NCBI GenBank assembly: GCA_039619475.1
Contig: CM077116.1
Location: 278,643,258 to 278,707,257, forward strand
DNA: 64,000 nucleotides
DNA from: Icerya purchasi
Lineage: Eukaryota; Arthropoda; Insecta; Hemiptera; Monophlebidae
Direction of reading: 5' to 3'
Shown: positions 10,998-23,648 of the stretch, in pieces
Numbering within the stretch: position 1 is the first letter of the stretch
Layout: each line of letters starts with the position of its first letter
Notes under the pieces: model-generated
Seen by the model: only the letters and a program-made list of their open reading frames with translations
Told to the model about the DNA's origin: nothing
The model's database searches: none
Program-made: the position numbers and the translations under genes

Positions 10998-11339
10998 TTA
11001 CTTGTTCCTTATAAGTCCGGCAAGAAGGATCGAATGCCGAATGATTACTGCCGCAGAGAATGCAGAGGGGTTATTTTGTTTAGCCATGGGACAACATGAA
11101 GAGGAGTGACTATTAGCGCAAGTGGAACAAATAGTTTTATTGTGGCATGAAGCACTGAAGTAACCAAAACAGAGGCAATTGTGACATAGTTTGAGTTTAG
11201 GTTCAATCTTAACTCGATAGAAATCATAAAAGAGAATAGAGGACGGAAGAATGGAGCTCATAAATTTGAATTCAACAACTGGGACGGGAATGAGAGAATT
11301 ATCAGCAGTACATTCGTGCAGACGAAGAATATTAGCCAT
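10998..11339 (-). pseudogene. LINE ORF1 zinc-knuckle region
   Basis: A 113-codon frame contains Cys/His pairs typical of LINE gag-like proteins: KLCHNCLCFGYFSASCHNKT, followed by ICSTCANSHSSSCC. The spacing CX2CX4-5HX4C-like is only approximate. Such CCHC knuckles bind element RNA in the ribonucleoprotein. The preceding residues (VKIEPKLKLCHNC) match the usual position just after the RRM-like domain. Confidence 0.7.
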
Positions 11340-11569
11340 TGGGATATCGGAAGAACAGAAGCAATAAAGTTATTCTACAGAAAGATCGACAGGGATATCA
11401 CAAAATATGCCAAATCGGAATAAAAGGGATTGAGGGATCGAGATTTTTATGGACGTCGTTGGAAAGTAGAAATTTATTAGCTGCAGCTGTTGATACAAAA
11501 TTTAGCTTAATTAAGTTTCTACTGGAGCGAGAGATTAGCGAAATACCATTAACTCCATTATGAAATTTT

Positions 11570-11947
11570 TTATCTAGGGACATGGGATGAAGATAAGCAA
11601 TATTTTTTTTTCCAAACTTTCGACCAAGACGACGATTTGACCAACGTAGTGATCGGGGAAAGTGGCAAAAGCAAGGATAGACTTGATAGGTAAAGGGGGA
11701 GAATTACTAATAATATTATTATGGAACTGGCCGAAATATCCATGTCGACGGACTCGTTGATATTCTGAACGAGAACATTATTTTCTTTCGTAGCAGAAGT
11801 AGACGCGGATGAAGCAGATAATTGTTGGACAGTTTTGTTTATTTTATTCGTAGATTTAACCGGTGCAGCCGCATTACTGACACTCTTAGTAGCCGGGCGA
11901 GGAGAATTGGGGCGAGGTTTACCTTCCCCATCAGACGAATCTGGCAT
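11570..11947 (-). pseudogene. LINE ORF1 N-terminus
   Basis: The frame starts MPDSSDGEGKPRPNSPRP and continues with a low-complexity Ser/Thr/Asn-rich stretch, as in the disordered N-terminus of LINE gag proteins. It frameshifts near 11700 and is picked up again around 11583-11398. The start Met is the first in frame after a leader that abuts the next LINE fragment at 12062. Confidence 0.6.
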
Positions 11948-12061
11948 AAATATAAATTAAATAAAAAGATAAAGTGAACAGAAGAATCAGATAACAATGA
12001 AGCAAGAAAAGAAAAGCTTCCTTCCTTCTGCACTATTTTTTCTGCCGAGTCGATCGCCATC

Positions 12062-12885
12062 CTTTAGGCTATCTCCTTTATTTCCACTTTAAGCGACCTT
12101 TCCCAATTCCTCATAATTTCGGACTCTAAAGGCGTCCTTCAAGCCCTATCCTCTCCTCCTTCACATTCCTCTGATAGTATTATTCTCTCGATTCGTTCTT
12201 TTACCTCCACTCTGCAGTCATCCCACTCTATTCTTATTGATTTTTTATAGGTCCTCAGTCATTCCGGAATTGTTGGCAATGACGCAGCCGATTCTTTGGC
12301 TCGTTCTGCTGGTCGCCTTGGTTCATTCCTCAACCATTTCCCTTCTTCAGATATCCTTTCCTTATCCACCTCCAATCACGCCAGACTTTGCCGGGATGTT
12401 TATCCCTTCCTCTTTTCTAATTGTCATTCATATTACCGTTTTATTCAACCGATTTCTCGTTCTCTGTCTTGGTTCCATTCTATTCCTTTCGGCCGTAGCT
12501 CTTCTATTGTCTCCCTAATTCGTCTTCGAATCAATCATTCTCTCCTCCCCTCCTCTCGCTTTCGATTTGCTCTGTCGCCTTCTCCTTATTGTTCTCTTCA
12601 CGATTGTGATCCTCCTCGTATATGTGATGCTGATCACATTTTCTTGGAGTGTCCTGCTCTTCGTAACGAACGCTCCCTTTTATACAGTCAGCTCTTGTCA
12701 TTAGGTCTCCCTACTCCCTGTAACTCTTCCTTTATCCTCTCCTTTCCTTCATCTTCTGTGGTGTCTGCACTGCTGTCCTTTGTTGCGTCCATTTCGTTTA
12801 GTTTTTTAGCTCAGTTTTTTCTGTTGTTGGGTCAATGCCGCTGGCGCGCCCACAAAAAAAATAAAAAATAAAAAATAAATAAAAA
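12062..12885 (+). mobile_element. I-like LINE 3' fragment (RNase H and C-terminus)
   Basis: The reading frame begins mid-RNase H (LIISDSKGVLQALSS), passes SHSGIVGNDAADSLARSA, which holds the last catalytic Asp block, then RLRINHSLLPSSRFRF and RICDADHIFLECPALRNERS, the Cys/His C-terminal motif of I-like LINEs. Few lesions interrupt it; one in-frame stop lies just before VLSHSG. The 3' end is GGGTCAATGCCGCTGGCGCG, then CCCA and an A-rich AAATAAAA tail. It is 5'-truncated in the usual LINE way and points opposite to both neighbours. Confidence 0.85.
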
Positions 12886-12978
12886 ATAAAAAGATTAGCT
12901 AGAAACAAAATAAAATAAAACTAGAGAAATAAAAATAAGTAAAAGAGATAAATAAATGTAACGATCTCACTGAGTTCT

Positions 12979-13862
12979 TCAGGAACAATTAAACGCAACA
13001 TGAGAAGACTTTATCACAATGAGATAACAAATGCTTAATATTGAAGCACAAAAAAGGAAGAGGTCATGGATCAAGGAACGTATAAAAAGGATTACGTAAT
13101 CGGATGAGTGGGAAGGCAGAGGAGGTGCAACAGCCTGTAGCACGCTTTGAGAGTCTGATAGAATAAGGATATTACGAGAGACCTTCGAAGATCTGATGAA
13201 GAAAAGTGCATGTAGGATAGTAATAGACTCGACACAGAAAGTTGAACAGAAGGAGGAAAGTTTAAAGGACTCAGAGTGGTTTAAAGAAGGACAAAGAAAG
13301 GCTACGCCAACTCCACTTGGGCTCTTGGAACCGTCCGTGTAGATTATAACTTGGTTAGAAAAGCGAGAGTTTAATGTTTGTAAAAATTTCGATCTAACAG
13401 CATAGTGCAAAACGGATCTAAGGGGAACAGGAGAATAAAAGCAATTAATTGGATGAAGGAAGGAGGAAAAGTTGAAAGAAAAATATGGGAGCTTATCGTG
13501 AGTGTGAATATATGGTAAAAATTGAAGGAGTCGAGTAGAAATAAGATATAGAATTGGTGTTTTATTTGCACTAAATCCCCAATCTTGTAGAATGAGGGAA
13601 TAAGAAGAAATAAGTGAGAAAGAGAAGATAGGCAGACGTTTAATGAGGAAGCGGTAACCTAAATAGGAACGACGAATAAAGAGTGCAGGAATGTGGGTTT
13701 CCGTTTGAATAACAGGGAGAGGAGAAGATTTCCGAGCTCCAAGCAGAGGCGGAGGCAAGTATTTTGGACGCGATCGAGCTTGGAGAGCAAAGACCTGGAA
13801 GAGTTACCATAAATAAAACAGCAATAATCCAGAATGGAGCGGATACAGAAGTGACGTGACAT
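12979..13862 (-). mobile_element. I-like LINE fragment (RT thumb and RNase H)
   Basis: The fragment starts with RSILDYCCFIYGNSSRSLL then SKLDRVQNTCLRL (RT thumb). A frameshift near 13700 leads to a 259-codon frame with RNase H motifs YTDGSKSPSGVGVAF and ILILSDSQSVLQAV. The last RNase H block and Cys/His tail are absent. Family and wording match the 12.06-12.88 kb piece, so the two may be halves of related copies. Confidence 0.8.
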
Positions 13863-15134
13863 ATTTACTTTAATACTGGAAATATCCCGTAAAAATATAT
13901 TTATAACTTCTTTTGAATTTTGAGATGCAAATAATTTTATAACCTTCTGTATAACATAAATTATTTGAACAACTTTAACGAGGATAAATCTATTGAACGT
14001 TATAAAAATTATTTTGTTTTTAATTTGAGTGGATTTATTAAAAAAATTTTCGCCTTTGAAAGCTACGCTAATGCAAATAGTTAAGGCTCTGTTCCATTTA
14101 CAAAATATTTAGAATTTCGTAAAAACATTTTATTTCAGACGTAATTTTTATGATTAACGTATTTATATCCCCCTTAAAAAAATAAATATTATGTGGGTAC
14201 CACAATTACTTTAAAAATTCACAAAATAAAACAATTAAAAATGCAAAGGGTTGGCCCGCGAAACGTCTAGAATGCTTACTTTGCTAATACGTGAATATTT
14301 AAAAATACATGCACGACTTACTACGGTTATTATTACAGCACACAGTCGACTTGCATTTTATATTTACCGGTATATTTGAGAAATGTTACGCATCAATGTG
14401 TTGTACCGGTGATGTAGGAAATAATTTTATATTTCATTTATTTTCTCCGGTTTTACTATGTCATAAAAAGTTAAAAGCATTTATTTATTTGTGAATTCGA
14501 GCAAAAAGTAACGTAATTTAAATTAAATTGTTCTCGATAAGTTAAAAATTTTGTGCACCTCACTAAAATATTCTTAGATTCATACGAGAGTACAGAGGGA
14601 AATTGGAAATGAAATGAATTCTGAACTTTAAGTAAATACTCGAAAATATTGCTTAATAGAAATGACATAACACATCAGAGCAAGCTACACGTGGTAAATT
14701 TAAACGAAGTAAATGTATGTAATAAATAACTAATTGGCTATGTATAATGATTATTTTCTGTGTGTTTCCGAGTATGTGACATCTCCGAAGTTGCTCTTTT
14801 AACGGTGAAAATATTCGACTTTATTTTATTTTTTTCGATACAATCGACAGAGAACAGCAATAGGTAGAACACAAAAACTGCGTCATTAAAGAAGAACAAG
14901 CGTCTGGAAACTAGAAGTCTTAATTTTATCGGACTATGCACAAATTAATTTTTTTTTATCTTCGTAAATGACTGACAGTAGTAGCAATTATATTATCATT
15001 AATAACATCGAGATTTTGAAACAGTGGAAAGAATATTTCCACAGTGATATTTGAAAAGATCAAAAAATTACAATTTGTGATTATTTTTGGTTTTTTTCGG
15101 ACATTAACCAAGTGTAATGATAACTAGTTTTTAA
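13863..15134. other. AT-rich, no recognisable feature
   Basis: No exon, repeat or transposon signature seen. Confidence 0.4.
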
Positions 15135-15215
15135 TATGCGGCAACAGGGTTCGAACCAGTTCCTACTCAAATAAAACACTGTATCCCAACCAACAACGCT
15201 ATGGCAGTTTGCTAT
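15135..15215 (-). repeat. tRNA-like SINE head, degenerate
   Basis: The minus strand has an A-box-like TAGCGTTGTTGGTTGGG and, 29 bases later, a perfect B-box core GGTTCGAACCC. The T-arm stem does not pair and no acceptor stem is visible, so it is not a working tRNA gene. The same head recurs, more decayed, near 33205-33275. Confidence 0.55.
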
Positions 15216-16181
15216 TAAGCACAAAATACAAATCCAAAAGTTTGAAATTTTATAGATAAATATTGTATCAAAAATCATTTAGGTTTGAAATTTTTTATTA
15301 ATATTCATCACTAATGTAAGTAAATAAATAACTGTGAACTGTTAGTAAATATTTTTGATCATTTTTGTACTTTTCAAATATTGTTTTCATTAATAATTTT
15401 TATCAATTATAAAAGTTTTATAATTATGTTTTTAATCCGCACTTTTACTTTACTCCATTATGTATTTGCATCTTTTCCGAAGTTCAGTTAATAATTTTTT
15501 ATTAATATTTATTACTAGCAAGTATAGACTGATAGATAAATATTTGTAAAATATTCAGTGAGAAATTATTTATTTTAAATATTATTGATTATTTTTGTAC
15601 TTGCTTTTATTATTTTACGCGGCATGCAGTTACAAATGAAGTAGTTTTTAAATGTGAATATCTCCATTTTTAACTGCCCTTTTTTTGTAATGAAAGTATA
15701 AAGTTGAAAATTTATAAAAATCTATTGGTCAGTGTTTAAATTTTAATTTACATTCATTTGTCGCGGTGTAATTTCGGAAGTGGCCAGGTATTTTTAATTA
15801 GTTAATTTTTTATTCGCGATCGATTATAAGATGGAACGAAAAAGCGTGAAGTGTGTCCGATTGCGACCGTTCGCGGTAAATGGGACCATCGGCCATAACC
15901 GCAGCTCTTTTTCTTTGTTATTCATTTTCTTTAATAATAATCGCTTGCCTCGTTATGAAATTTATTCAGCTACAATTTCTTCGTTCCTTTATTTTTCGCT
16001 AATCGTATTGACTCTTGTTCACGCTTCGAAAACGAATACTGTTCCATCTCTTTCTCTTTTTTTCTCGCTTCGCACATATTCCTTTAGCTTTTCCTGACTT
16101 ATAACTGTAAATGGCGAAATTATTATAATGCACAATATTTTTTCTTTTTCTATTTGTATGAATTTGTCGCAATATTTGTAC

Positions 16182-16184
<3 letters not shown>
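15216..16184. other. AT-rich, no recognisable feature
   Basis: An 88-codon frame at 15831-16097 looks like chance. Nothing else seen. Confidence 0.35.

Positions 16185-16235
<51 letters not shown>
16185..16235. repeat. (TA)n microsatellite
   Basis: Uninterrupted TA dinucleotides of about 25 units. Confidence 0.95.
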
Positions 16236-16237
<2 letters not shown>

Positions 16238-16439
16238 ATGTATGAATATGTATATACATATATAACCTGGCAATTGGACTTACCCGGATTTATTCAAATC
16301 TTGCAGATCAGTTAAAGTGTATTCATGAGTTTTACAAACATTTAAAAACACAACAATAATATGCTTTAATACGAAAGTTACAAGTACATTACCCTACTTT
16401 TCAACTTTGAATGAACGAAACATTTACAAGATAATAAGA

Positions 16440-17535
16440 TAATTAACAGAACACAATACGGATTTCAAAAGGGGAAATCACCATTGAAAGCGCTCAGTGA
16501 GTTTACAGAAAAAATAAGGGTACATTTTGAAGAAGGTAGGAAGGTACTATTCATAGATGTAACTAGAGCATTCGAAACGATTGACCATAAAATACTTATA
16601 AACAAATTAGAGGAGATAGGAATAACTCACGGTGTTAAAAAGTGGTTCCAAAACTACTTAAACCAAAGGAAAACATGTGTAAACTGAATGCACAAAGTGA
16701 AAAAGGGGAGTTGAATGTAAGAGTTCCGCTGTTCTGGAAGATAGTAACTTAGTGCCAATACCGTTTATTATATATATATATATATATATATAAACGGTTT
16801 GTACAAGGAATTAAAATATGGCGATATATACTCGTTCGCGGATGATGCAGCAATAGTTATAGCGCATAAAGATACTAAGGAAGCAGAAATAAAAATGCAA
16901 AAAGATCTAATCACAATAAGCAGTCGAGCACATGATAAAAATCTAAGAATTAATGTATCAAAAACTAGAGCAATGGTACTGCGAATGAAAAGGGGCGGGT
17001 ATGATGTATACTGTCCAAATTTAATAATGCACTCAAACGAATGTGTACATGAGTGGGACGAAAGAAATAAATGTGAAAAGATAAACTGCCGGAAGATATA
17101 AGTAGTGACCCAAAATAAATATTTTGGATGCAATGATGGACCAATACATCCAATGAGGCGTACATACAGAATACATTGCAAAGAAACTTAGGGCAACATT
17201 ATCAGCATTATACATATTAAAGAAATATGTAACAAATAAAACATTAAAAATGATGTATCATGCACTAGTGGAATCAAGAATCAGATGTGAAATTCAGACA
17301 TGGGGAATGCGGCTAGGAAAACATACGTGGAGAAAATAAGTAAACTGCAAATAACTGAAATTAATAAGTAAAACTCGTCAACAAGGCTATACAGCTTGAC
17401 GAGAAAATGTGTAAATAGTGATAAATATATATATATATATATATATATATTCGAAAAAAAAAGGGAGCCTTTTAGTTTGCGTAATATGGTCAATGTCATT
17501 GTAAACGAACCCAAAAAAAAAAAAAAAAAAAAAAT
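16440..17535 (+). mobile_element. Non-LTR RT fragment (jockey/CR1-like) with poly(A) end
   Basis: The frame carries RTQYGFQKGKSPLKALSEF, then VLFIDVTRAFETIDHKILIN (catalytic Asp of RT motif A present). After a scrambled motif B comes YGDIYSFADDAAIVIAHKD (FADD catalytic box present) and INVSKTRAMVLRMK. Downstream, in broken frames, are the thumb phrases YLGC and ESRIRC. The copy ends with TGTAAACGAACCC and an A24 tract at 17512-17535. A (TA)n run at 16771-16792 lies exactly where codons for a YIYIN phrase are read. It is 5'-truncated and non-functional. Confidence 0.8.
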
Positions 17536-17889
17536 TTAAAACCGCTATATAAATGACGTGGACAAATTTATTTCATCACGAAACTTCAATTTTCTATTTA
17601 ACACGGGAGAAATGAACGAATTATTCTTTACATTTTTCATTAAACTCGAAAACAAGTTTGATCACTGACACGAGTATCCTCCACTTCTCCAAACCATCAA
17701 TGTCTGAACCTAAAACAGCCTACTAATTCGTAAATTTTATCAAAATTATTAGAGACATTTCCGAGAATTCGGTTACGTATTGAAAAAAATTAGCTGAAAA
17801 GATAAAGTCAGTGACTGATATTGGATGGGATTGATGAAAAAAAAATATATTGCGGAAGGATACCATTGCGATATATTTTTTGACTGAAA
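17536..17889. other. Spacer, no feature seen
   Basis: AT-rich sequence between two unrelated LINE pieces. Confidence 0.35.
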
Positions 17890-17891
17890 AG

Positions 17892-19487
17892 TTACTTTTT
17901 TATTTCGTGTATTCTTCTTGTATTTTTTTCATCAAATAGCTGTATATTTTCGATAGGAGTTCCAACAGACCCAGTTGATTTTCTTGGTTTTTCAAGTTTA
18001 ATTACTTGTTCCACCTCACTTAAAAGTATTGTGAGGTACCTGTTCGAGTTTATCCGGGATATTATTGGTTCTGACGTCGTCGAATAATTCTTGGATATAT
18101 TTCGATCATGTCTGGAGCTTTTCATTCACATCTATTGCAAATTTCCCATTTTCTGCCATTAGAGGCACGGGTATTTTTCTTCTAAAGGTACCGGTTATAC
18201 ATATATTTCACCTCTTTATATAGATAATAGGAATCACGCTTTTTTTGAAGCTCTTCCAATATTTCACATTTTTGCTTCATCCATTTGTTTTTAGAGTCTC
18301 TAATTTCTCGCAGAATTAATTTGTTCTATTCTTTTATACTCTTCTCTATTATATTTATTTTCTTGACGTTGCTTCATCAGGTTTCGTACTTTGTCTGTCA
18401 TCCAATTTTTTCTTTTCCTTCATAGCTTTAATACACTGCGTTCTAATTTTATTTATAATTCTATCCATCCTTCTCTGGTTAGTTTTATGTTGCGTTTCAT
18501 TATAACTATCTTTAAACGTTTTATTTACTATTTGTCTCATTGAGTGTAGACTTTCCTTATTTTCAATGATCTGAAGGTCTATTCGGTCTTTATTTTTCTT
18601 TCGTGTTCTCATTCTTTAGAACTTAAGCATAACTCTTTGCTACGAACGGATGGTGATCAGATCCAATGTCTGCACTAGGGTATGTAACTACTCTCTTAAT
18701 CGGATTTCCGTATCTTTTATTTATTATGATATAATCTATCTGATTCCTTATAATTGCTCCATCGCTGTTAATAGGCGCTGTCCAAGTGTACAGCCTTCTT
18801 TTTGGTATCTGAAACCGTGTATTCATCACTGCGTGATTGGTTTTCTGACAAAACTGGAATAATCTTTCTCCTCGGTCATTTGCATTATCGAGTCCAAAGG
18901 GACCAACTAAATTTCCTCTTCTTCCACAGTCTATTTTAGCGTTCAGATCACCCATGATTATCGTTATTTCTGACTTTGTAAAATTATTTATTAATTCTTG
19001 AATGTTATCATAAAAATTTTTAACGTCGTTGTCATATTTTGAGTCGGATGTTGGTGCATACACCTGTACTATATTTAATATGACCCTTTTCTACTTCAGA
19101 TTTAGTACAGCTATTCTGTCTAAAACTGGGACAAATCCTATTACCAGCTCGTTTATTCTATTATCGACAAGCAAACCAGCTCCGTTTCTACGGTTTGATT
19201 CTGTATTGCCAGAATAATAAAAGCTGCTAATATCTTTATGTTTTAATATTCCGTTAGTGAATCATCTGTATTCACATATACCAAAAATGTTGACCTTCAT
19301 TCTTTTCATTTCTTGACGCAAGTTATCCATTTTTCCGGGTTGAAATAGACTTCTGACATTCCAGGTTCCAATCAAAATTTGTTTAGTAATCTCTGCAGAC
19401 GGTGGTATTCTTTGCACCCTGTGCCCATTTAAGGGTCGCACCGGGCTCAGGGCCATTCTTTTATAGTTTCCTGCCATGTGATTACCT
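17892..19487 (-). mobile_element. RTE-type LINE fragment: endonuclease half
   Basis: Read leftward. 19477-19262 begins MAGNYKRMALSPVRPLNGHR and contains IGTWNVRSLFQPGKMDNLRQ, the endonuclease start. 19063-18623 contains MYAPTSDSKYDNDVKNFYDN, IIMGDLNAKIDCGRR, RNQIDYIIINKRYG and ADIGSDHHPFVAK, the catalytic blocks. 18612-18355 is a basic linker. 18125-17892 carries EVEQVIKLEKPRKSTGSVGT, the segment just before RT. A few frameshifts separate these pieces. The RT and 3' tail are missing, the reverse of normal 5' truncation. Confidence 0.85.
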
Positions 19488-19824
19488 GGAGATTATACAG
19501 TAGTTGGTTTCCCTCTTGCCATACCACCGGATTTTCTGTTAGGGTTTACTCCCGTAGCCGAAAGAACCCGGTATCAAGACGCCGGATACTCGTCTACTCG
19601 TTCTAGACTGATATTCATCAATCCGACTGGGGCACATATGTCTCGAACGAGTTGCTGATAGCATCCTCTTGTAATGCAGTAATATGCTTCAATGGGACAT
19701 ATAATATACATAAGAATAATGTATATTACATTGAAACAAGCTACTTTTTATTTTTTTAATAATTTTGAATTTTATGTTTTTTATGTTTTTTATGTTTTTA
19801 ATATAAAACCAATATAATGGGTTT
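19488..19824. other. LINE upstream flank
   Basis: May include the 5' UTR of the adjacent RTE fragment. Otherwise no feature seen. Confidence 0.35.
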
Positions 19825-20045
19825 TCGGGAGTTGTCTCGTTCCAGATCGAAGTTGTTCCCGCGTATATACCAAATCTGCAGTTGAATTGGGTAGCAGAAA
19901 AATGTGAAAAAGTAAAAGCGGCTGAGAGAAAACAGCTAACCCCAGTTTCAGATCCATTATACCCTTATGCATTTATGAAAAGCTTAACTTCATAATCCGT
20001 GAAACCTCAGCAAGCATATAGGAACTTACTTTACTTTAATGTATG
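19825..20045 (+). repeat. SINE body, family S1, plus orientation
   Basis: It shares a string of blocks with the copies at 45.6, 53.9 and 60.5 kb: TTGTCTCGTTCCAGATC, GGCTGAGAGAAA, CAGCTAACCCCAG, AAAAGCTTAA and GAACTTACTTTACTTTAATG. The tRNA-like head seen in the 45.8 and 60.7 kb copies is missing or unrecognisable here. Confidence 0.6.
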
Positions 20046-23000
20046 CTTTGTTAGGAATGGTACTGATGGTCATTCTATACGTACTTATGTGTATATTTTA
20101 TAGAACCGAAATTCGTTTATCCTACAAAAACTTAAACTTCCATAAAATTCCAAAATTGATTTAAATTTCTGGGTAAAAATTTTACAATATATCGAGAAGT
20201 TTAAAATGCGTAAAATTCTACGACTGATAATCCATTCGAAATGTTCTTTAAAACGAAAATTTATTTTTTAACGGATTGTGTAGTAAAAATTCGAATGTTT
20301 TTTTCTCGTTTATTTATTTTTCTAAATTAGAAAAAAAGGTAGTCTCAAAACAGATCTACTTACTTTTCCTTTTGATTCATTGTAGTTTTTAAGCATAGAT
20401 ACTCGTGCATAACAATTGAAAACGATAAAGTCTTTGGCTTTCAGAAAACTAACGTGCGGCTCCTCTTACATGTATGTTTGTCGAAACGCTATCTAGCTTG
20501 CAAAATTCCATTTAGAGTTAAAATCTAAAATAGGCTATATCAGTGGTGCGAAAAATGAAGCATGATTCGATTTGTGCTTACTTAACTGGCCCCATTATTA
20601 CATTTAACAACGTCGAATATGTTGCAGCGATGGAAATTTTAATTAAATTAATTATATCGCGCGCGGTATTTATGGTAAAGTAAAAAGTGATTTGGGGGTT
20701 AGGATTTCAAGAAAAAAAATGAACATGAAAGAACATTATTCGTAATCAAAGCGCTACGCTGTAGGGTGAATATGTACTTAATGTAGTGCCGAAATGGGTT
20801 AGTTTTTCACGAAATTAGTGCTAAAACACTATTTGAAGATACGCGAAAAACAATAGTAAAATAAAAATTAACAGTTTACTTAAACATTAAACTGGTAAAG
20901 ACTTTAAATATACTCATCGGCAATAAAATGTTGTTAGTGACAAGGGTGTGTACATCTCCAATATATAACTCTATCCACTACACGGGGGAAAATACACACA
21001 TCTTACGTTGACTGCGATAAGGAATTCTCGCTCACAAAAAACCGGTTATAACATGTGATAGATTTGTGTATCGGAAGCACACGTTAAAATTTTTTTATTT
21101 CATGCGGATCTGGTAGCAACAGTTCTTTTGTACACTATAGGTAGATTTTATGTTTGCCGCGTTTCCCTTGTAATGATATAGCGTTAAATCTGATCGCACG
21201 TAAAAGGAAATGTCATTTAATTCAAGCGACTGCAATAAAATTTCGTTAAAGCCACTAACAAACATCGCTTAATTTTTTGCAACATCGATTACTAATAAAT
21301 TACTAACATCACCATTTCTGTATGTAAACCTATCATGAACCAAGTCTCATTTGGCAAATCCTGATTTTTTCCGCAGTACTTCCCTAAGACAGAAAACTGT
21401 TGAAATGGAATTAAACATGTACTACTCTACACACAAAAAAAGATAACAAATTAAGAAGCCACTTTTTTTTTAAATTTCAAAAAATAAAAATTAAATTTAT
21501 GTAAATAAAACTTGATATTTAAATTATGTACGATAAAGGAAACGCGATTAATGTGAACAACAAAAAAGAATAATGCCAGGTGAATTAAAAAATAATTAAA
21601 TAAATAAAAAGGATTATTAAGTGTCTGCGCAGTGAAATGGATATAACTTTCGCCTTATAGTAAAACAAAAAAAATGAAATATACTATTTAGAAGAGAATT
21701 AAAATCACATTAAGAAATCTATTTAGAAATAAATACGTCTGCTCACATTAATTAAGCATTTCTAAACTACCGATGTAATAATTATTAGTTCGCTGCACTG
21801 TCGCTTCTGTACCGCTTTTCATGCGTCATAGTCGACAGATTTCGGCTAGCGGTACTTTTCGCCAAGCATATTTATAAATTAGACTCGTGAACGTCATGTA
21901 ATGGCAGTTTTTCAGCGAAAAGTGTGCACTGTACAACGTATATGCAACTCGCTCAAAGTAAAGAAGTATTATAGCCAGTTGTTAAACGGCTCGATCTGTT
22001 TGCCTGTGTAAGCTTTCGTTTTAAGTACGTACGCATGGTATTTCTTAATGAGCTCTTAGCGAGTATCGTAGAAGTACTCGTAGCGTTTGCTGACCAAAAC
22101 ACGAAAGTGAGCAAACCTCTAAATATCGCAATTCAACAACCACTTAACACTGATGGAGCAATTAGCGTCTTACACATTAAGCATTTTTCTTCGCATCGAC
22201 TTCTCGAAAATTTCTCCTGGCGGCAAATTAAAATCTTTATCTATAGTTAAGTTCATCTGGGCTGCTAGAGAAACAGCGGCCCGTGCTCTTTCTTTTTCAA
22301 TCTATCTCGGTACTTTGTTGAATGACTAGAAGTACCGGCAGATTCGTCGCTGGTTAATTCCTCACTTAAACAACTTTTTAATTTTCAAAGTATACATATG
22401 TTAGCAGAACCGCCGACGCATGCAAAATGTAGATGTTTTATATAATCGTCTCGACATTTCATATAGAATATCGAATTAGGACTACGTATGAAAGAAATAA
22501 ACGATGTCATATCATTGGCAATATGCGCAAATCTGTATGATACATAGGTATATATTACGTAATATATTACGTAAGAAGTAAAATAATACACGCTGCAGTG
22601 TAAAAATAGGTAAATTTTATAAATATCGTATAATATTAAAAGTGACCAATCTTAGTAACTGTTAACAACCAGCATATAATTTCGAGATTGTTTGAGTTGC
22701 TGTTTAATACATCAGTCTAAAGGAGCTGCTGTATTCATAGGGCTAGGAAAGAATTCTATCATTTTTGGGAAACTGTACTTGCGCCTCGAAGCAATTCCCT
22801 ATTTCTATTAAAGAAAACTGTTTCACATTTTATATTCCGCGTAATTACGGTGAGACACATATTTATAAATGCTTTTGTTTTTTTTTTTTGTTTTTTTTTT
22901 GCTTAATTTTGGTTTATGAACAAACAAATTTTGCCCTGAAACGAGATTAGAGCGAGAAGTAGTCAGTTTAATTTTAATCCGATAATTTTCAGTGTGAAAT

Positions 23001-23648
23001 AACCAGTACGTCAATAATGATAAACAGAAAAAGAAAAAACAAAGAAATAGAAAGCCTCTACGAATGAGAGTACAGATCACAGAATTCGTCCACTCAAAGA
23101 ACTAGTAACCTGCGATACAGACAACTGTATCGCTCGATCGGAGAGGATAATGCGGGCAGAAAATTAAGCAAAAAGAAGATAATAATACGTTATTTGTCCG
23201 ACGGATGGGGATGATAAGAAAGCAATGAAAGCAAAAGAAACTCGAAGGAAAATCAGGAATTAGAAGCATTTAGGGAAGCGTACATCCACGTCACGAAAAT
23301 CTGAAATGTCAAATATTCGGTAGGCGATTACAATGTGTTCTTCAAGGTAGCAGGAGAAAATAACAACTCGAGCCAAAGAATCATCGGTCTTCGTTAATGT
23401 CCGAATGGCCAATCAAAATGATTGAAACAGAGGAGATATGCGAAAATAATAAAACTGAAGAAATTATTATGAGAGGAAAGTAGCCTAAAATGAAGTTGGA
23501 AATAATCAGGTAACTGTAAGATTAAATAGAAATTGCAATAACAGACCCTAAAAATTCACTCAACTTTATTTGAAAGAAGAAAGACAATGTTAAAATACGG
23601 ATAGCTACAAGAAGCTCAATTACTAGTCGATAGTCTCCTCAAATCATC
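20046..23648. other. Intergenic, nothing recognisable
   Basis: About 3.6 kb of AT-rich sequence. I checked both strands for transposon motifs and spliced CSP-like patterns and saw none. Confidence 0.45.

Larger units (their letters stand above)
8450..12060 (-). mobile_element. I-like LINE, degenerate, ORF1 through RT
   Basis: Read leftward. The ORF1 start is at 11947, preceded by about 110 bp of possible 5' UTR. A zinc-knuckle gag region follows at 11339-10998. Next come a Ser-rich segment and a linker with an internal tandem duplication. Then an apurinic-type endonuclease remnant (about 9800-9408) and RT pieces (about 9400-8880, fading toward 8450). Frames are broken many times and the RNase H end is missing. 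The order gag, endonuclease, RT is that of two-ORF LINEs. Because the 5' end is kept and the 3' end is lost, this is probably a long copy later broken, not a usual 5'-truncated insertion. Confidence 0.8.

Noticed and set aside
12237..12518. Two overlapping long plus-strand ORFs as host genes
   Set aside because: Both are frames of the LINE RNase H/C-terminal fragment; only the frame with GNDAADSLARS and CDADHIFLEC is meaningful.
15135..15215. tRNA gene with B-box GGTTCGAACCC
   Set aside because: No stable T-stem or acceptor stem; a related degenerate copy exists at 33.2 kb, so it is a repeat.
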